Below, one piece after another: positions 33,294 through 42,155 of a stretch of 64,000 nucleotides of DNA. The notes beneath the pieces are model-generated. The model was not told the origin of the DNA, searched no databases, and saw only the letters and a program-made list of their open reading frames with translations. Both the position numbers and the translations under genes were made by a program. Positions within the stretch are counted from its first letter, which is position 1. Every line of letters starts with the position of its first letter. Origin of the DNA: Calothrix sp. 336/3 (GTDB lineage Bacteria > Cyanobacteriota > Cyanobacteriia > Cyanobacteriales > Nostocaceae); the NCBI RefSeq assembly GCF_000734895.2, contig NZ_CP011382.1:5248700-5312699 (forward strand), in the 5' to 3' direction.

Positions 33294-35033
33294 TTAAGCA
33301 GGATAAATCCTGAGGCGGCGATTTGGCTCTTCTCCGAAGCTATGGGACTTGAGACGGTAATGTTCTACCAACTCATGCTGCATCTTGCGTACAGAGGCAG
33401 AGCGAGGCAGTAGTTCCACTGGTTGTCCCTTGGGGATAACTATTTGTTCTACTGCCAAACGTGCTTCTTCTAGAGCATCCATTTCGTCATCTGTACCGTT
33501 GTGGAGAAATAATTGCAGTTCTCTTTCATCGGTAAAATCCGGATCATCGATGTTGAGCAAGCGCCGCAACCCCCGCGAAATTTGGGGAATGGTACTGGCT
33601 TTAATCATGTGGATGGGAACTTGTCGCGCTTTTGCCATTTGCCTGAGTTTGGCATGGTTTTTGACGTGCGATCGCAACGCTAAAATTGCATCAGCACTAT
33701 CAATATCTTTTGTCAATACCACAGGCAAAGTTAATACCTGTACCACCTGTTCGAGTTGAGAGCGACTGACACCGTAGGGATATATATGCAAGGGCAAATC
33801 TTCACCATTTGGTCCAGCAGACTGACTGTTACTAAACCCAATACTGTCCGTAAAGCCCATGGATTGGTCTAACAAACGGTCAAATTCAACCTGTCCAGGA
33901 TTTCTATCTCCAGAGGTGAGGGGCAAAGGTAGCATCTGTCCAGAAGAGCGCCAGCCATTAGCTTGACGTGCTGGCATCAGGGATTCTTCCCCACTAATAG
34001 CATGATGACGATTGCCACCATTACCATTAATTGCTGTCAGATGACGCACAACTTTGACTTTACCTTCTTCATCCACAGTGCGTACCTGGGGAGTGGGCTG
34101 GTGTCCGCGCAGTAAACTATCAACGGTGTCCGCGACGCTTTCATGGACTACCCAACGTTGCCGCTCTGTCATCTCCACGGCAATTTCAAAGGTGGGTGGT
34201 GCTTTGCGCTCCAAAACCGTTTTTTGGCTACCCCGTCGTCTAGCCTCATCATCCCCGAGGGTGACAGCTTGAATACCACCGACTAAATCCGATAAAGTGG
34301 GGTTTTTAATCAGGTTCTCGATTTGGTTTCCGTGGGCAGTTCCAACTAACTGTACCCCCCGTTCGGCGATGGTGCGCGCTGCTAAAGCTTCTAGTTCCGT
34401 ACCAATTTCATCAATGACGATGACTTCTGGCATATGGTTTTCCACTGCCTCAATCATCACCTGATGTTGCTGTTCCGGGCAAGCAACTTGCATGCGCCTA
34501 GCTTTACCAATTGCCGGGTGAGGTACATCTCCATCCCCAGCGATTTCGTTGGAGGTGTCAATAATCACAACTCGCTTATGCAACTCATCCGCTAAAACCC
34601 TGGCTATTTCCCGGAGAGCGGTAGTTTTTCCCACACCGGGACGACCCAGCATCAGAATTGATTTACCTGTTTCCACTAAATCTCGAATCATGCCGATGGT
34701 GCCAAATACTGCCCGACCGACACGACAAGTCAAACCGATGATTTTACCACTGCGGTTGCGAATGGCACTGATACGATGCAGGGTTTGCTCGATACCTGCT
34801 CGGTTATCGCCGCCAAAGGTTCCCACTCGCTTAATACAATCGTCTATCGCATCCTGAGTAACGGGTAATTCACTCAGATACTCGGCTTTATGGGGAAACC
34901 GAGCTTCTGGGCGACGACCTAAATCCAAGACCACTTCTACTAAACTATCTCGTTGAGGATGCTGCTCTAATGTCTGCCGCAGGTCTTGGGGCAATATCTC
35001 TAACAACTTTTGGAGATCGTCTGTAATCGTCAT
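33294..35033 (-). CDS. Ycf45-like AAA-type ATPase with C-terminal R3H domain
   Basis: The 579-residue protein resembles plastid Ycf45 and, in its ATPase part, sporulation protein SpoIIIAA. Walker A is GRPGVGKT at 130-137, Walker B lies in MPEVIVIDEIGTE, and VQLVGTAHGNQIENLIKNPT follows. After a linker, the C-terminus has SASVRKMQHELVEHYRLKSH, where Arg-x3-His is the R3H single-stranded nucleic-acid-binding motif. The combination suggests an ATP-driven protein acting on RNA or DNA, but its exact role in cyanobacteria is unknown. It lies 48 bases after ldpA on the same strand, so the two are probably cotranscribed. Confidence 0.88.
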   Translation of the reverse strand: MTITDDLQKLLEILPQDLRQTLEQHPQRDSLVEVVLDLGRRPEARFPHKAEYLSELPVTQDAIDDCIKRVGTFGGDNRAGIEQTLHRISAIRNRSGKIIGLTCRVGRAVFGTIGMIRDLVETGKSILMLGRPGVGKTTALREIARVLADELHKRVVIIDTSNEIAGDGDVPHPAIGKARRMQVACPEQQHQVMIEAVENHMPEVIVIDEIGTELEALAARTIAERGVQLVGTAHGNQIENLIKNPTLSDLVGGIQAVTLGDDEARRRGSQKTVLERKAPPTFEIAVEMTERQRWVVHESVADTVDSLLRGHQPTPQVRTVDEEGKVKVVRHLTAINGNGGNRHHAISGEESLMPARQANGWRSSGQMLPLPLTSGDRNPGQVEFDRLLDQSMGFTDSIGFSNSQSAGPNGEDLPLHIYPYGVSRSQLEQVVQVLTLPVVLTKDIDSADAILALRSHVKNHAKLRQMAKARQVPIHMIKASTIPQISRGLRRLLNIDDPDFTDERELQLFLHNGTDDEMDALEEARLAVEQIVIPKGQPVELLPRSASVRKMQHELVEHYRLKSHSFGEEPNRRLRIYPA

Positions 35034-35081
35034 GCTCTGTTATGGTGACGTTTATGGGGTGGGCGGTGGCGCGATCGCAAA

Positions 35082-36242
35082 TTAATCAACGCCTTGCTGT
35101 GACTTGAGCTGGGAAACGAGAGAATGGGCAAGCTCTACTGCCTGCCAGAGCAATTCTGGTTCATCTTCTAAGCGGACTGTTGTTTTGACACTGGTGTGAC
35201 TCACCTCCCTAGTTTCTAACTTGTCTAACACTGGTGACAGCAATACCCTGGCATAGCTACCGTAGGCTACACCTGATATATGGGGTGGTTGACATTTGTC
35301 ATGGGCAAGTAATCCTAGACTGCGCAATTTCGCGACGGTATAGCTGTTTGTTCCCCCGGCTAATTGCACATATCCTGGAAGATTTGCTGTCAAAACTTTT
35401 TGTCCTAATTTAACGGCTGCGAGGGTGGTACCATCGCCAATATCACCGCTCATCGAACGACCATCTGTTTGCCAAACGAGGGCTATATTATGGGCAGCGA
35501 TCGCCTCAGAGATGACTTCATACAAAGCGCGGAGGTATGCAATCATCCCTGCTCCATCGGGACAACTGATTGCCACTAGTTTGAGGTTTCCCACCCATGG
35601 TAAGATAGCTTGCCACAGTCGTTGGAATTCGCTCAAGCGTCCAACTTGTGTATGAATTTCGATGGCATCCACCCCTGATGAGAGAATCAATGGCGCGATC
35701 GCTCCCGGTGTGATTACATAATTTGATGTATAAATCCTACCATAGGGACAAATTGGTAGGCAACGCCCGCAACCATAACACTTGTCAGGGATAACCCCAG
35801 AAAAGTTGTTTGTTATACCTGCAAATTCAATTGCTTGGGCAGGGCAAACTTTTTCACAGGGACGGTGACAATCAGGGGGACATTGTTCTGGGTCAAATTC
35901 TGCTTTGCGGAAATGGGGGTCTTCCCCATCATTGAGACTAACCATTAAAAATGGTAAATTGCCAGAATAGGCAAATCCTCTACGCTGAGCTTCGACACCG
36001 ATTTGCGCTGCTATTTGTAATCCTTGATAGGCAACGGCAACCACTGCTGGGTCAGCTGCAACATCAATACAGTCAGCTCCTGCCAAAGTATAGGCGATCG
36101 CCAAGCTTCTTACCGCAGGCAAATGTTGGAAACTGGCTCCGCAGATCAACTTGAACCAGTGACCTTTGTTTAGAGAACGTAAAGGGTTGAGCAGTTCAGT
36201 CACATCTCTATTATGCAATGGGACTGAAAATCTAGACAGCAA
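35082..36242 (-). CDS. ldpA: LdpA, iron-sulfur protein feeding redox state to the circadian clock
   Basis: The 386-residue product has two four-cysteine clusters: Cys121, 125, 129, 133 (CPPDCHRPCEKVC) and Cys155, 158, 161, 165 (CYGCGRCLPIC). Together these make a 4Fe-4S ferredoxin-like module. The N-terminus (LRSLNKGHWFKLICGASFQH, then AIAYTLAGADCIDVAADP) and a C-terminal TIM-barrel-like part match LdpA. In Synechococcus elongatus LdpA senses redox state and sets the light-dependent period through KaiA and CikA levels. No kai gene is in the window. It lies upstream of the Ycf45-like gene. Confidence 0.9.
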   Translation of the reverse strand: MLSRFSVPLHNRDVTELLNPLRSLNKGHWFKLICGASFQHLPAVRSLAIAYTLAGADCIDVAADPAVVAVAYQGLQIAAQIGVEAQRRGFAYSGNLPFLMVSLNDGEDPHFRKAEFDPEQCPPDCHRPCEKVCPAQAIEFAGITNNFSGVIPDKCYGCGRCLPICPYGRIYTSNYVITPGAIAPLILSSGVDAIEIHTQVGRLSEFQRLWQAILPWVGNLKLVAISCPDGAGMIAYLRALYEVISEAIAAHNIALVWQTDGRSMSGDIGDGTTLAAVKLGQKVLTANLPGYVQLAGGTNSYTVAKLRSLGLLAHDKCQPPHISGVAYGSYARVLLSPVLDKLETREVSHTSVKTTVRLEDEPELLWQAVELAHSLVSQLKSQQGVD

Positions 36243-36431
36243 ATATGGGAAAAATAGAAATTATCTTAACTTTTTCTCAAAATACTGCATGGAAGAGGGA
36301 AAATACCTGGTACTTTATATCACACAGTACGTAATTCAATGATTAAGTTAAAAGAGTTACAACGGATAGGATAAAGTTTTTTATCCCTATGTGTGGAATT
36401 TAGACAGGTAAGGATAACCGGAAAATTATGT

Positions 36432-37565
36432 TTACTCAACATTTTGTTGTCGCTCACTAAAAGCATACATATTTTCTAATCCACACTGAATATTTCCTTC
36501 CTCAGAATTGTGTTCAACAAGAGCATTCTGGAGGGGAGCGGTATAAGCACAGAAGAGATTACGACCTTTTTCTTTAGCTTGATAAAGTGCTTTATCACTA
36601 GCAGCGATTAAATTTTCGGGAGAATATTGATGATGTGGCATAATCGCAGCAATCCCAATACTTAAAGTTAAATATTGACTAATTGGTGAATTGCGATGGG
36701 GAATTTTTAAATCTCGAATATACATTTGAATATTTTCAACGACACGGATTGCACCGGACAAGGTAGTATTAGGCAAAATGACAGCAAATTCTTCGCCACC
36801 ATAGCGAGCAACTAAATCCGCAGGTCTTCTGACAGCATTTTGAATCCCGTGGGCAACTTGCTTTAAGCAATTATCTCCGGCAATGTGTCCGTAGGTATCA
36901 TTATAATATTTAAAGTAGTCAATATCGCATAAAACAAATGCTAGAGAAATTTTATCTCTTGCGGAACGTTGCCATTCCCGTTGTAAATAATCATCTAAAT
37001 ATCTGCGATTGGCAACTTGCGTTAAACTGTCTGACCAAACTAAATCTTGTAATTGCTGATTAGCTTGACGTAAAGCTTCTTCTACTTGTCTACGTTTGGC
37101 GATTTCTGAACGTAAAATAGAATTTTGTTCTAGTAATTTCGAGTTTGTTGCTTGTAGCTGATTTTGTAAATTCTTAATGACTAATTGATTATGTACTCTT
37201 GCCAAAACTTCTTCACACTGAAAAGGTTTAGTAATATAGTCTACACCACCTAGTTTCATCCCTTTAACTTTATCAATCACATCATCAAGTACACTAATAA
37301 ATATAATTGGTATCTCCGATGTCTGACTATCAGATTTTAAGTGTTGGCATACCTTATACCCGCTCATATCTGGCATATTGATATCCAGTAAGATTAAATC
37401 TGGAGCTTGGGTTTGACAAGCAATTAAAGCCATCTGTCCATTCAATGCTTTACGGACTTGATAACCTTGAGTGGTAAGAATAGTAGACAACACACGAAGA
37501 TTATCTAGCTTGTCATCAACTATGAGAATATTGGCTTTCTCTGTGTTCGCTGACTGTTGATTCAT
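36432..37565 (-). CDS. Response regulator with diguanylate cyclase (REC-GGDEF)
   Basis: The 377-residue protein has a receiver domain (about 10-125) with phosphoacceptor Asp61 (LILLDINMPDMSGY). A coiled-coil linker (about 130-175) follows, then a GGDEF domain with the active motif GGEEF at about 256-260. Five residues before it, RPAD forms a product-inhibition I-site (RxxD). It should make c-di-GMP when phosphorylated and be shut off by its product. No histidine kinase lies nearby. Its receiver is closely similar to that of the REC-GGDEF-EAL protein at 38054 upstream on the same strand, so the two are paralogues. Confidence 0.93.
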   Translation of the reverse strand: MNQQSANTEKANILIVDDKLDNLRVLSTILTTQGYQVRKALNGQMALIACQTQAPDLILLDINMPDMSGYKVCQHLKSDSQTSEIPIIFISVLDDVIDKVKGMKLGGVDYITKPFQCEEVLARVHNQLVIKNLQNQLQATNSKLLEQNSILRSEIAKRRQVEEALRQANQQLQDLVWSDSLTQVANRRYLDDYLQREWQRSARDKISLAFVLCDIDYFKYYNDTYGHIAGDNCLKQVAHGIQNAVRRPADLVARYGGEEFAVILPNTTLSGAIRVVENIQMYIRDLKIPHRNSPISQYLTLSIGIAAIMPHHQYSPENLIAASDKALYQAKEKGRNLFCAYTAPLQNALVEHNSEEGNIQCGLENMYAFSERQQNVE

Positions 37566-38053
37566 GTGTTTACTCTGAAAAAAAGACTAATGATGATACC
37601 TATCAAAGAAATTCCAGAAGGGAAAAGGGATAAAATCTTTCATGACTGAGAGTAAGCTCTGCCAAAATTGATTTGGGTATTGGCAAGTTAATGATGATTG
37701 CTTGCATTCCTCAACATCGTCTATTTTGAGAACTTTTTAACTTCAGATATTGCTTCCTGAAGTTGCAATCACAAAAGTTTTCATGATGAATAAGTTTTAA
37801 ATCATAAATTTTGGATGCATAATTCCTATCAGAGATAGAATTGTTACACCCATTCTCCAAATAAGCTACACCCTGTTACAGAATTAAACAGGCTTATAGA
37901 GATTCTCTGTATTTTGGCGATCGCTATTGCCGTTAATGAGCAATCATGATGTTTTTGAGACTAGGGAACTGATTTTGTCTCTACACTGAGGAAATTAAAT
38001 AGTACAACAGTTGTAGATGGCAAAGGTGAATATTATAAATCTTGTGGGTTAGC
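37566..38053. other. 488-base intergenic region between the two c-di-GMP genes
   Basis: No gene is seen. Small inverted repeats are visible: CCTGTT/AACAGG at about 37870-37890 and ATTGC/GCAAT at about 37926-37944, next to a HIP1 site. Either could be the 3' structure of the upstream REC-GGDEF-EAL transcript. The long gap suggests that the two genes have separate promoters. Confidence 0.4.
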
Positions 38054-39889
38054 TTACCATTGAGGCGCAGAGAGAAGCAAGTCTAGAGCTAATTCCGGAG
38101 CAATTGCCACGGAAAAGAGGAATCCTTGGGCAAAATCACAGTTAAGTTTTTGGAGTTGTGCAAGTTGTTCCTGGGTTTCTACTCCTTCGGCGATCGCCCC
38201 CATTCCCATGGAGTGAGCAATGTTAATCATCGCAGAGACTAATCCTAGACTCTGTTGATTTTCTAGCATACGTAAAACGAAAGACTTATCTATTTTTAAA
38301 GCATCCATGGGAAAGCTATGGAGATAACTTAAGGAAGAATAGCCCGTACCAAAGTCATCCATAATTAATTTAATCTGGCGAGCCTGTAATTCTTTGAGGA
38401 TAGTTTTCACACTATCACTATTTTCCATTAAGGCACTTTCTGTAATTTCTAAATCTAAACTCCTGGGATCTACTTGGGTATCATGTAATATTTGGTCAAC
38501 TTTGGCAAGGAAATTAGTTTGCAAAAAAATTTTCGGCGATAAATTTACACTGACTTTTAATTTTTGTTTGATTTCGGGATACTTTTGCCATTGACAAAGG
38601 GTTTCACATACAGATTGCAAAACCCAAAAATTTATCTGATTCATCAATCCTGTTTCTTCGGCAACGGGCAGAAAATCTGCGGGGGGAACTATTCCCCTGG
38701 TGGGATGCTGCCAGCGAATTAAGGCTTCAAAACCAGCTATATCACGATTTTTGATATTAATAATTGGTTGATAACAAATTATAAATTCTTGCCGTTCTAC
38801 GGCTCTTCTTAAATCATTTTCTAACTCTAATAACTTCAGAGCTTCTTGATGCATAATCGGGTCAAAAACATGGTATCTTGCCCTACCCATGGCTTTGGCT
38901 CTATACATTGCAGTGTCAGCATCCCTGAGCAAAAATTCTGATTTCTCATAATCTTTATTGCCCAAAATAATCCCAATACTGGCATTCATGAACACTTCAT
39001 AACGAGATAATGGAAATGCTAAATAAAGCTGTTTGAGAATGTCATCAGCAATTTTAGTCACCATTTTAATATCAGTAATATTTTCTAAAAGAATGGCAAA
39101 TTCATCACCACTGAATCTCGCCAAAGTATCGAAAGGACTAATAAATTGCTGAAGTCTGCGAGCAATGGCAACTAATAGCTCATCTCCCACTAAATGACCT
39201 AGGGAATCATTCACAACTTTAAAGCGATCGCAATCTAAAAACAAAACTGCAAATTGATAGTTTTGCTCTTGTTTTGCACGAGTTAAAGCCTTATCTAAAC
39301 GTTTAATAAATAAAACTCGATTGGGTAAACCAGTCAGGGAATCATGCAGTACGATATCTAACAGCTTATTTTGTAAATGCTGGCGCTCATTAATTTCTTG
39401 TTGGAGCTTATGTAAAGTTTTTTCTAATTCAAATGTCCGTTCTCTGACCCTAATTTCTAATTGTGTATTTAATTCTAAAATTTCTTGACGGGCACTAATT
39501 AATGATAATTGATTTTTAATTCTAATTAAAACTTCTTCAAATTCAAATGGTTTAGTGATATAGTCAACACCACCCACTGCAAACGCTTTTACCTTATCAA
39601 AAACATCATCTAATGCGCTGATAAAAATCACCGGGATATCATTAGTTGATTCTTGGGATTTTAAACGCTGACAAATTTCATAGCCATCTACTTCTGGCAT
39701 CATGATATCTAAAAGAATCAAATCTGGTAAAACAGTTTGACAAGCAATCAATGCCATTTGCCAGTTTAACGCTTTCCGAACGTTATAACCCTGCTTGGTT
39801 AACAACGAAGATAACACCCGCAGGTTATCCGGTGTATCATCAATAATCAAGATATCTTTTTTTTCAGGGTTTAACCGTTCGTGATTCAT
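38054..39889 (-). CDS. Response regulator with GGDEF and EAL domains
   Basis: The 611-residue protein has a receiver (Asp61 in LILLDIMMPEVDGY), a coiled-coil linker, a GGDEF domain with SGDEF in RFSGDEFAIL, and an EAL domain. The I-site position reads SPFD, so RxxD product inhibition is lost. EAL residues look complete: E388-A-L in GFEALIRWQHP, NLSPKIF, EITESALMEN, DDFGTGYSSLSYLHS, KIDKSFV and IAEGVETQEQ. It can therefore be a phosphodiesterase, perhaps with residual cyclase activity. The first 65 residues nearly repeat those of the REC-GGDEF protein downstream, so both may respond to the same kinase with opposite effects. Confidence 0.93.
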   Translation of the reverse strand: MNHERLNPEKKDILIIDDTPDNLRVLSSLLTKQGYNVRKALNWQMALIACQTVLPDLILLDIMMPEVDGYEICQRLKSQESTNDIPVIFISALDDVFDKVKAFAVGGVDYITKPFEFEEVLIRIKNQLSLISARQEILELNTQLEIRVRERTFELEKTLHKLQQEINERQHLQNKLLDIVLHDSLTGLPNRVLFIKRLDKALTRAKQEQNYQFAVLFLDCDRFKVVNDSLGHLVGDELLVAIARRLQQFISPFDTLARFSGDEFAILLENITDIKMVTKIADDILKQLYLAFPLSRYEVFMNASIGIILGNKDYEKSEFLLRDADTAMYRAKAMGRARYHVFDPIMHQEALKLLELENDLRRAVERQEFIICYQPIINIKNRDIAGFEALIRWQHPTRGIVPPADFLPVAEETGLMNQINFWVLQSVCETLCQWQKYPEIKQKLKVSVNLSPKIFLQTNFLAKVDQILHDTQVDPRSLDLEITESALMENSDSVKTILKELQARQIKLIMDDFGTGYSSLSYLHSFPMDALKIDKSFVLRMLENQQSLGLVSAMINIAHSMGMGAIAEGVETQEQLAQLQKLNCDFAQGFLFSVAIAPELALDLLLSAPQW

Positions 39890-40191
39890 TCTGCATTCGC
39901 TCTACTCAATTTCTAGGATGTTTCTCAAATAGATACCTGACATTTGTCAGGGTATAGCACAGACAAAAAAAATTATCTTTGCCTTTTTCCCACTAGCGAT
40001 CACCTCTGTTGTCTGAGATTTGAAGTGGGATGATATATTTTACCCTCAGATACCTAATTTGTTGTCAAAAGCATTCATCCTCACCGTGATAATTATCACA
40101 ATCTAACACGACTGAATACTTATAGTCACAGAATCAACATTTGAGGCTACTTTTTATTTTCCACCAGAAAATAGAAATCGCAAAACTGAGG
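39890..40191. other. 302-base intergenic region, no feature seen
   Basis: An AT-rich region upstream of the REC-GGDEF-EAL gene and downstream of the MOSC gene. It should contain the promoter for the regulator. No hairpin, repeat or RNA gene stands out. Confidence 0.35.
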
Positions 40192-40977
40192 TCACAAAAT
40201 TTCTATAGCTTCACCCTTGGTGACATTTATCACAGTTGCATAGGAAGCTAATCTAGTATTTATACTTAAACGATAATAGTGATTAAAACGAGAGTTTATA
40301 GCCCACGGAGGTAGAGTTTGTTGCCGTTTGCTGACAAAGACTTTTTGGAATTGGGAGTCAGCTTCTCCCGTAAAGGAGTCACGAGTGGGAACTATACAAC
40401 GTTGACAGGGGTTAATCCCCAAAAATTTTACATTCCCTACCTGAAAAGGAATCAAGCTTCCTTCCTCACCATACAAACTATCTTCCCAGAAAGCAGGAAC
40501 TCCATCAATTTCCAGATTAGCGCGGATACGGCGACGCATTTCTGCCACACTCATATCTGGATACCAACTAGCCACCTCAGTTAAGGTAGCAGAACTGATG
40601 ATGGTGGGTCCTGGGGATTTGGTATCATCGGGAAAACCCTGAATCAGATTTGCTTGTAACTCTACAGAAAAGCCAAAAAAAAGACTGAGATAATTTTCTA
40701 AGGATTGTCTTTCTCTATCGAGATGAAATGTCTGGAGTGAGGGGGAATCAGGATAGGAGAGGGTGACAGTCCTGGAATTTAAGTCAAAACTAGATCTCAA
40801 GAGGTGAATTTTGGCATAACGCTTGGCATTCACAAATTTCCCTGCTTTATCAGCGATCGCCAGTTCTCGATCATGAGCTAAAGCACCACTAGGTAATACA
40901 GTAACCCGATCAAGTTCTACACCATCAAGGGACTTAATCGGGTACACGAATATTTTGGCTAAGTGAGGTGAAACCAT
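40192..40977 (-). CDS. MOSC domain protein with N-terminal MOSC beta-barrel
   Basis: From the chosen start (MVSPHLAKIFVYPIKSLDGV, 261 residues) the protein has a MOSC_N beta-barrel (about 1-105; KIFVYPIKSLDGVELDRVTV is typical) followed by a MOSC domain. FLGINPCQRCIVPTRDSFTG contains the conserved cysteine that binds molybdenum-cofactor sulfur in relatives. Homologues include the C-terminal part of Moco sulfurase and the mARC/YcbX reductases. An upstream ATG at 41031 would add a basic stretch of 18 residues; the internal ATG at 40977 fits the family better. It is only 10 bases from the signal peptidase gene if the longer start is used, and in any case just downstream of it. Confidence 0.85.
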   Translation of the reverse strand: MVSPHLAKIFVYPIKSLDGVELDRVTVLPSGALAHDRELAIADKAGKFVNAKRYAKIHLLRSSFDLNSRTVTLSYPDSPSLQTFHLDRERQSLENYLSLFFGFSVELQANLIQGFPDDTKSPGPTIISSATLTEVASWYPDMSVAEMRRRIRANLEIDGVPAFWEDSLYGEEGSLIPFQVGNVKFLGINPCQRCIVPTRDSFTGEADSQFQKVFVSKRQQTLPPWAINSRFNHYYRLSINTRLASYATVINVTKGEAIEIL

Positions 40978-41041
40978 AGACAATTGCCCAGTATTTCTGA
41001 TTTTCCGGAATCTCAAACCAAAAAACCGCAATTATTTGTGA

Positions 41042-41698
41042 TTAGGGATACAAGGGGGATTTACTATCAATTGCTCCTAAATTATTGATGGGCCAAAAAC
41101 GCAACACTGCTCTACCAATAATATTTTGACGAGGAACAACACCCCAACAGCGACTATCGTAACTACTACCGCGATTGTCTCCTAGAACAAGATAGGAATT
41201 ATCTGGGATGGTGACAGGTTTAGCCAGAAAAGCGGATTGAGAACTTGATTGGCAAACATCAGTGACTGTTCTCTGGCTGGAACTCAAATAATTCTCTTCC
41301 GCTAAAGGTTGGTTATTAACGTATACCTTGCCATCTTTGAGTTCTACTTTTTCCCCAGGTAAGCCAATAACCCTTTTAATAAAGGCATCATTGTATTGTT
41401 CTTTTTGCAACTCAATAGTGGGTGAAAATACGACAATATCTCCCCGTCGTGGTTGGGAAAATCTGTAACCGAGCTTATCGACAATAATCTTATCTGCTTC
41501 CCACTGATTGGGTGAACCATGAAGGGTTGGTTCCATGGAACCGGAAGGAATCCAACGAGCTTCAGCGACAAAGGTACGAATTCCTAGGGCAAGAACGATA
41601 CTCAAAACGATTGTTCGACCGAGTTCGGCAATCCAAGAATTATCTGGTTTTTGGCTAGAGTTGTTATCAGACACTTGATTTTGCATGAAATTACTCAA
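41042..41698 (-). CDS. lepB: Signal peptidase I
   Basis: The 218-residue enzyme cleaves signal peptides on the outer face of the plasma or thylakoid membrane. One N-terminal membrane helix (about 28-45, IVLSIVLALGIRTFVAEA) is followed by the catalytic Ser54 in PSGSMEPTLHG. The general base Lys108 lies in FIKRVIGLPGEKVEL, and box E reads LGDNRGSSYDSRCWG. All Ser/Lys dyad motifs are intact. It is upstream of the MOSC gene on the same strand. An STRR (41718-41745) lies directly upstream of its start. Confidence 0.96.
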   Translation of the reverse strand: MSNFMQNQVSDNNSSQKPDNSWIAELGRTIVLSIVLALGIRTFVAEARWIPSGSMEPTLHGSPNQWEADKIIVDKLGYRFSQPRRGDIVVFSPTIELQKEQYNDAFIKRVIGLPGEKVELKDGKVYVNNQPLAEENYLSSSQRTVTDVCQSSSQSAFLAKPVTIPDNSYLVLGDNRGSSYDSRCWGVVPRQNIIGRAVLRFWPINNLGAIDSKSPLYP

Positions 41699-42155
41699 GT
41701 AACGCCATTATGTATTTGGGTAATGGGTAATGGGTAATGGGTAATGGTTTATCAACCAATTATCTATTAACCACTGGGGATACTGTATTTGTTAATCTTA
41801 ACTGGATGGAATAGGTTTATGGGTTAATTTGTCATGGGGATAGAGTATTTTTTAGTTAAAAACGATAAATTTTCTTGTGCCTAGTGACACAAAGCGACTC
41901 TTGGGAGCATGACTCAGTTTAACCTTAGAGGGGAAACTTGGGAATCTGGCTATGGGGGATGACAAAGGGAAAATTTACTGCTTCATGATGCACAGAATGT
42001 TATCACATGGTTTTTTTGGAGAACTGAGGCAGAGGAGAAGGGGAAATATGCTAGCATCCTTAAGGCGTAAATCCTGGTCTAACAAGGGCTTTGATACATA
42101 GGTTGCAATAGGGGTCTAGGTTGAGGAATTTCATGTTCACTTTATAGTTAATGCT
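41699..42155. other. 457-base divergent intergenic region
   Basis: It separates lepB (left) and pyrC (right) and holds both promoters. A four-unit heptamer repeat is at 41718-41745. The rest shows no gene, hairpin with T-tract or recognised RNA motif. Confidence 0.4.
41718..41745. repeat. Heptamer STRR, unit GGGTAAT, four copies
   Basis: Four perfect GGGTAAT units in tandem lie 20 bases upstream of the lepB start codon, so they fall in its 5' leader or promoter. A related but degenerate array lies at 50166. Confidence 0.9.
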
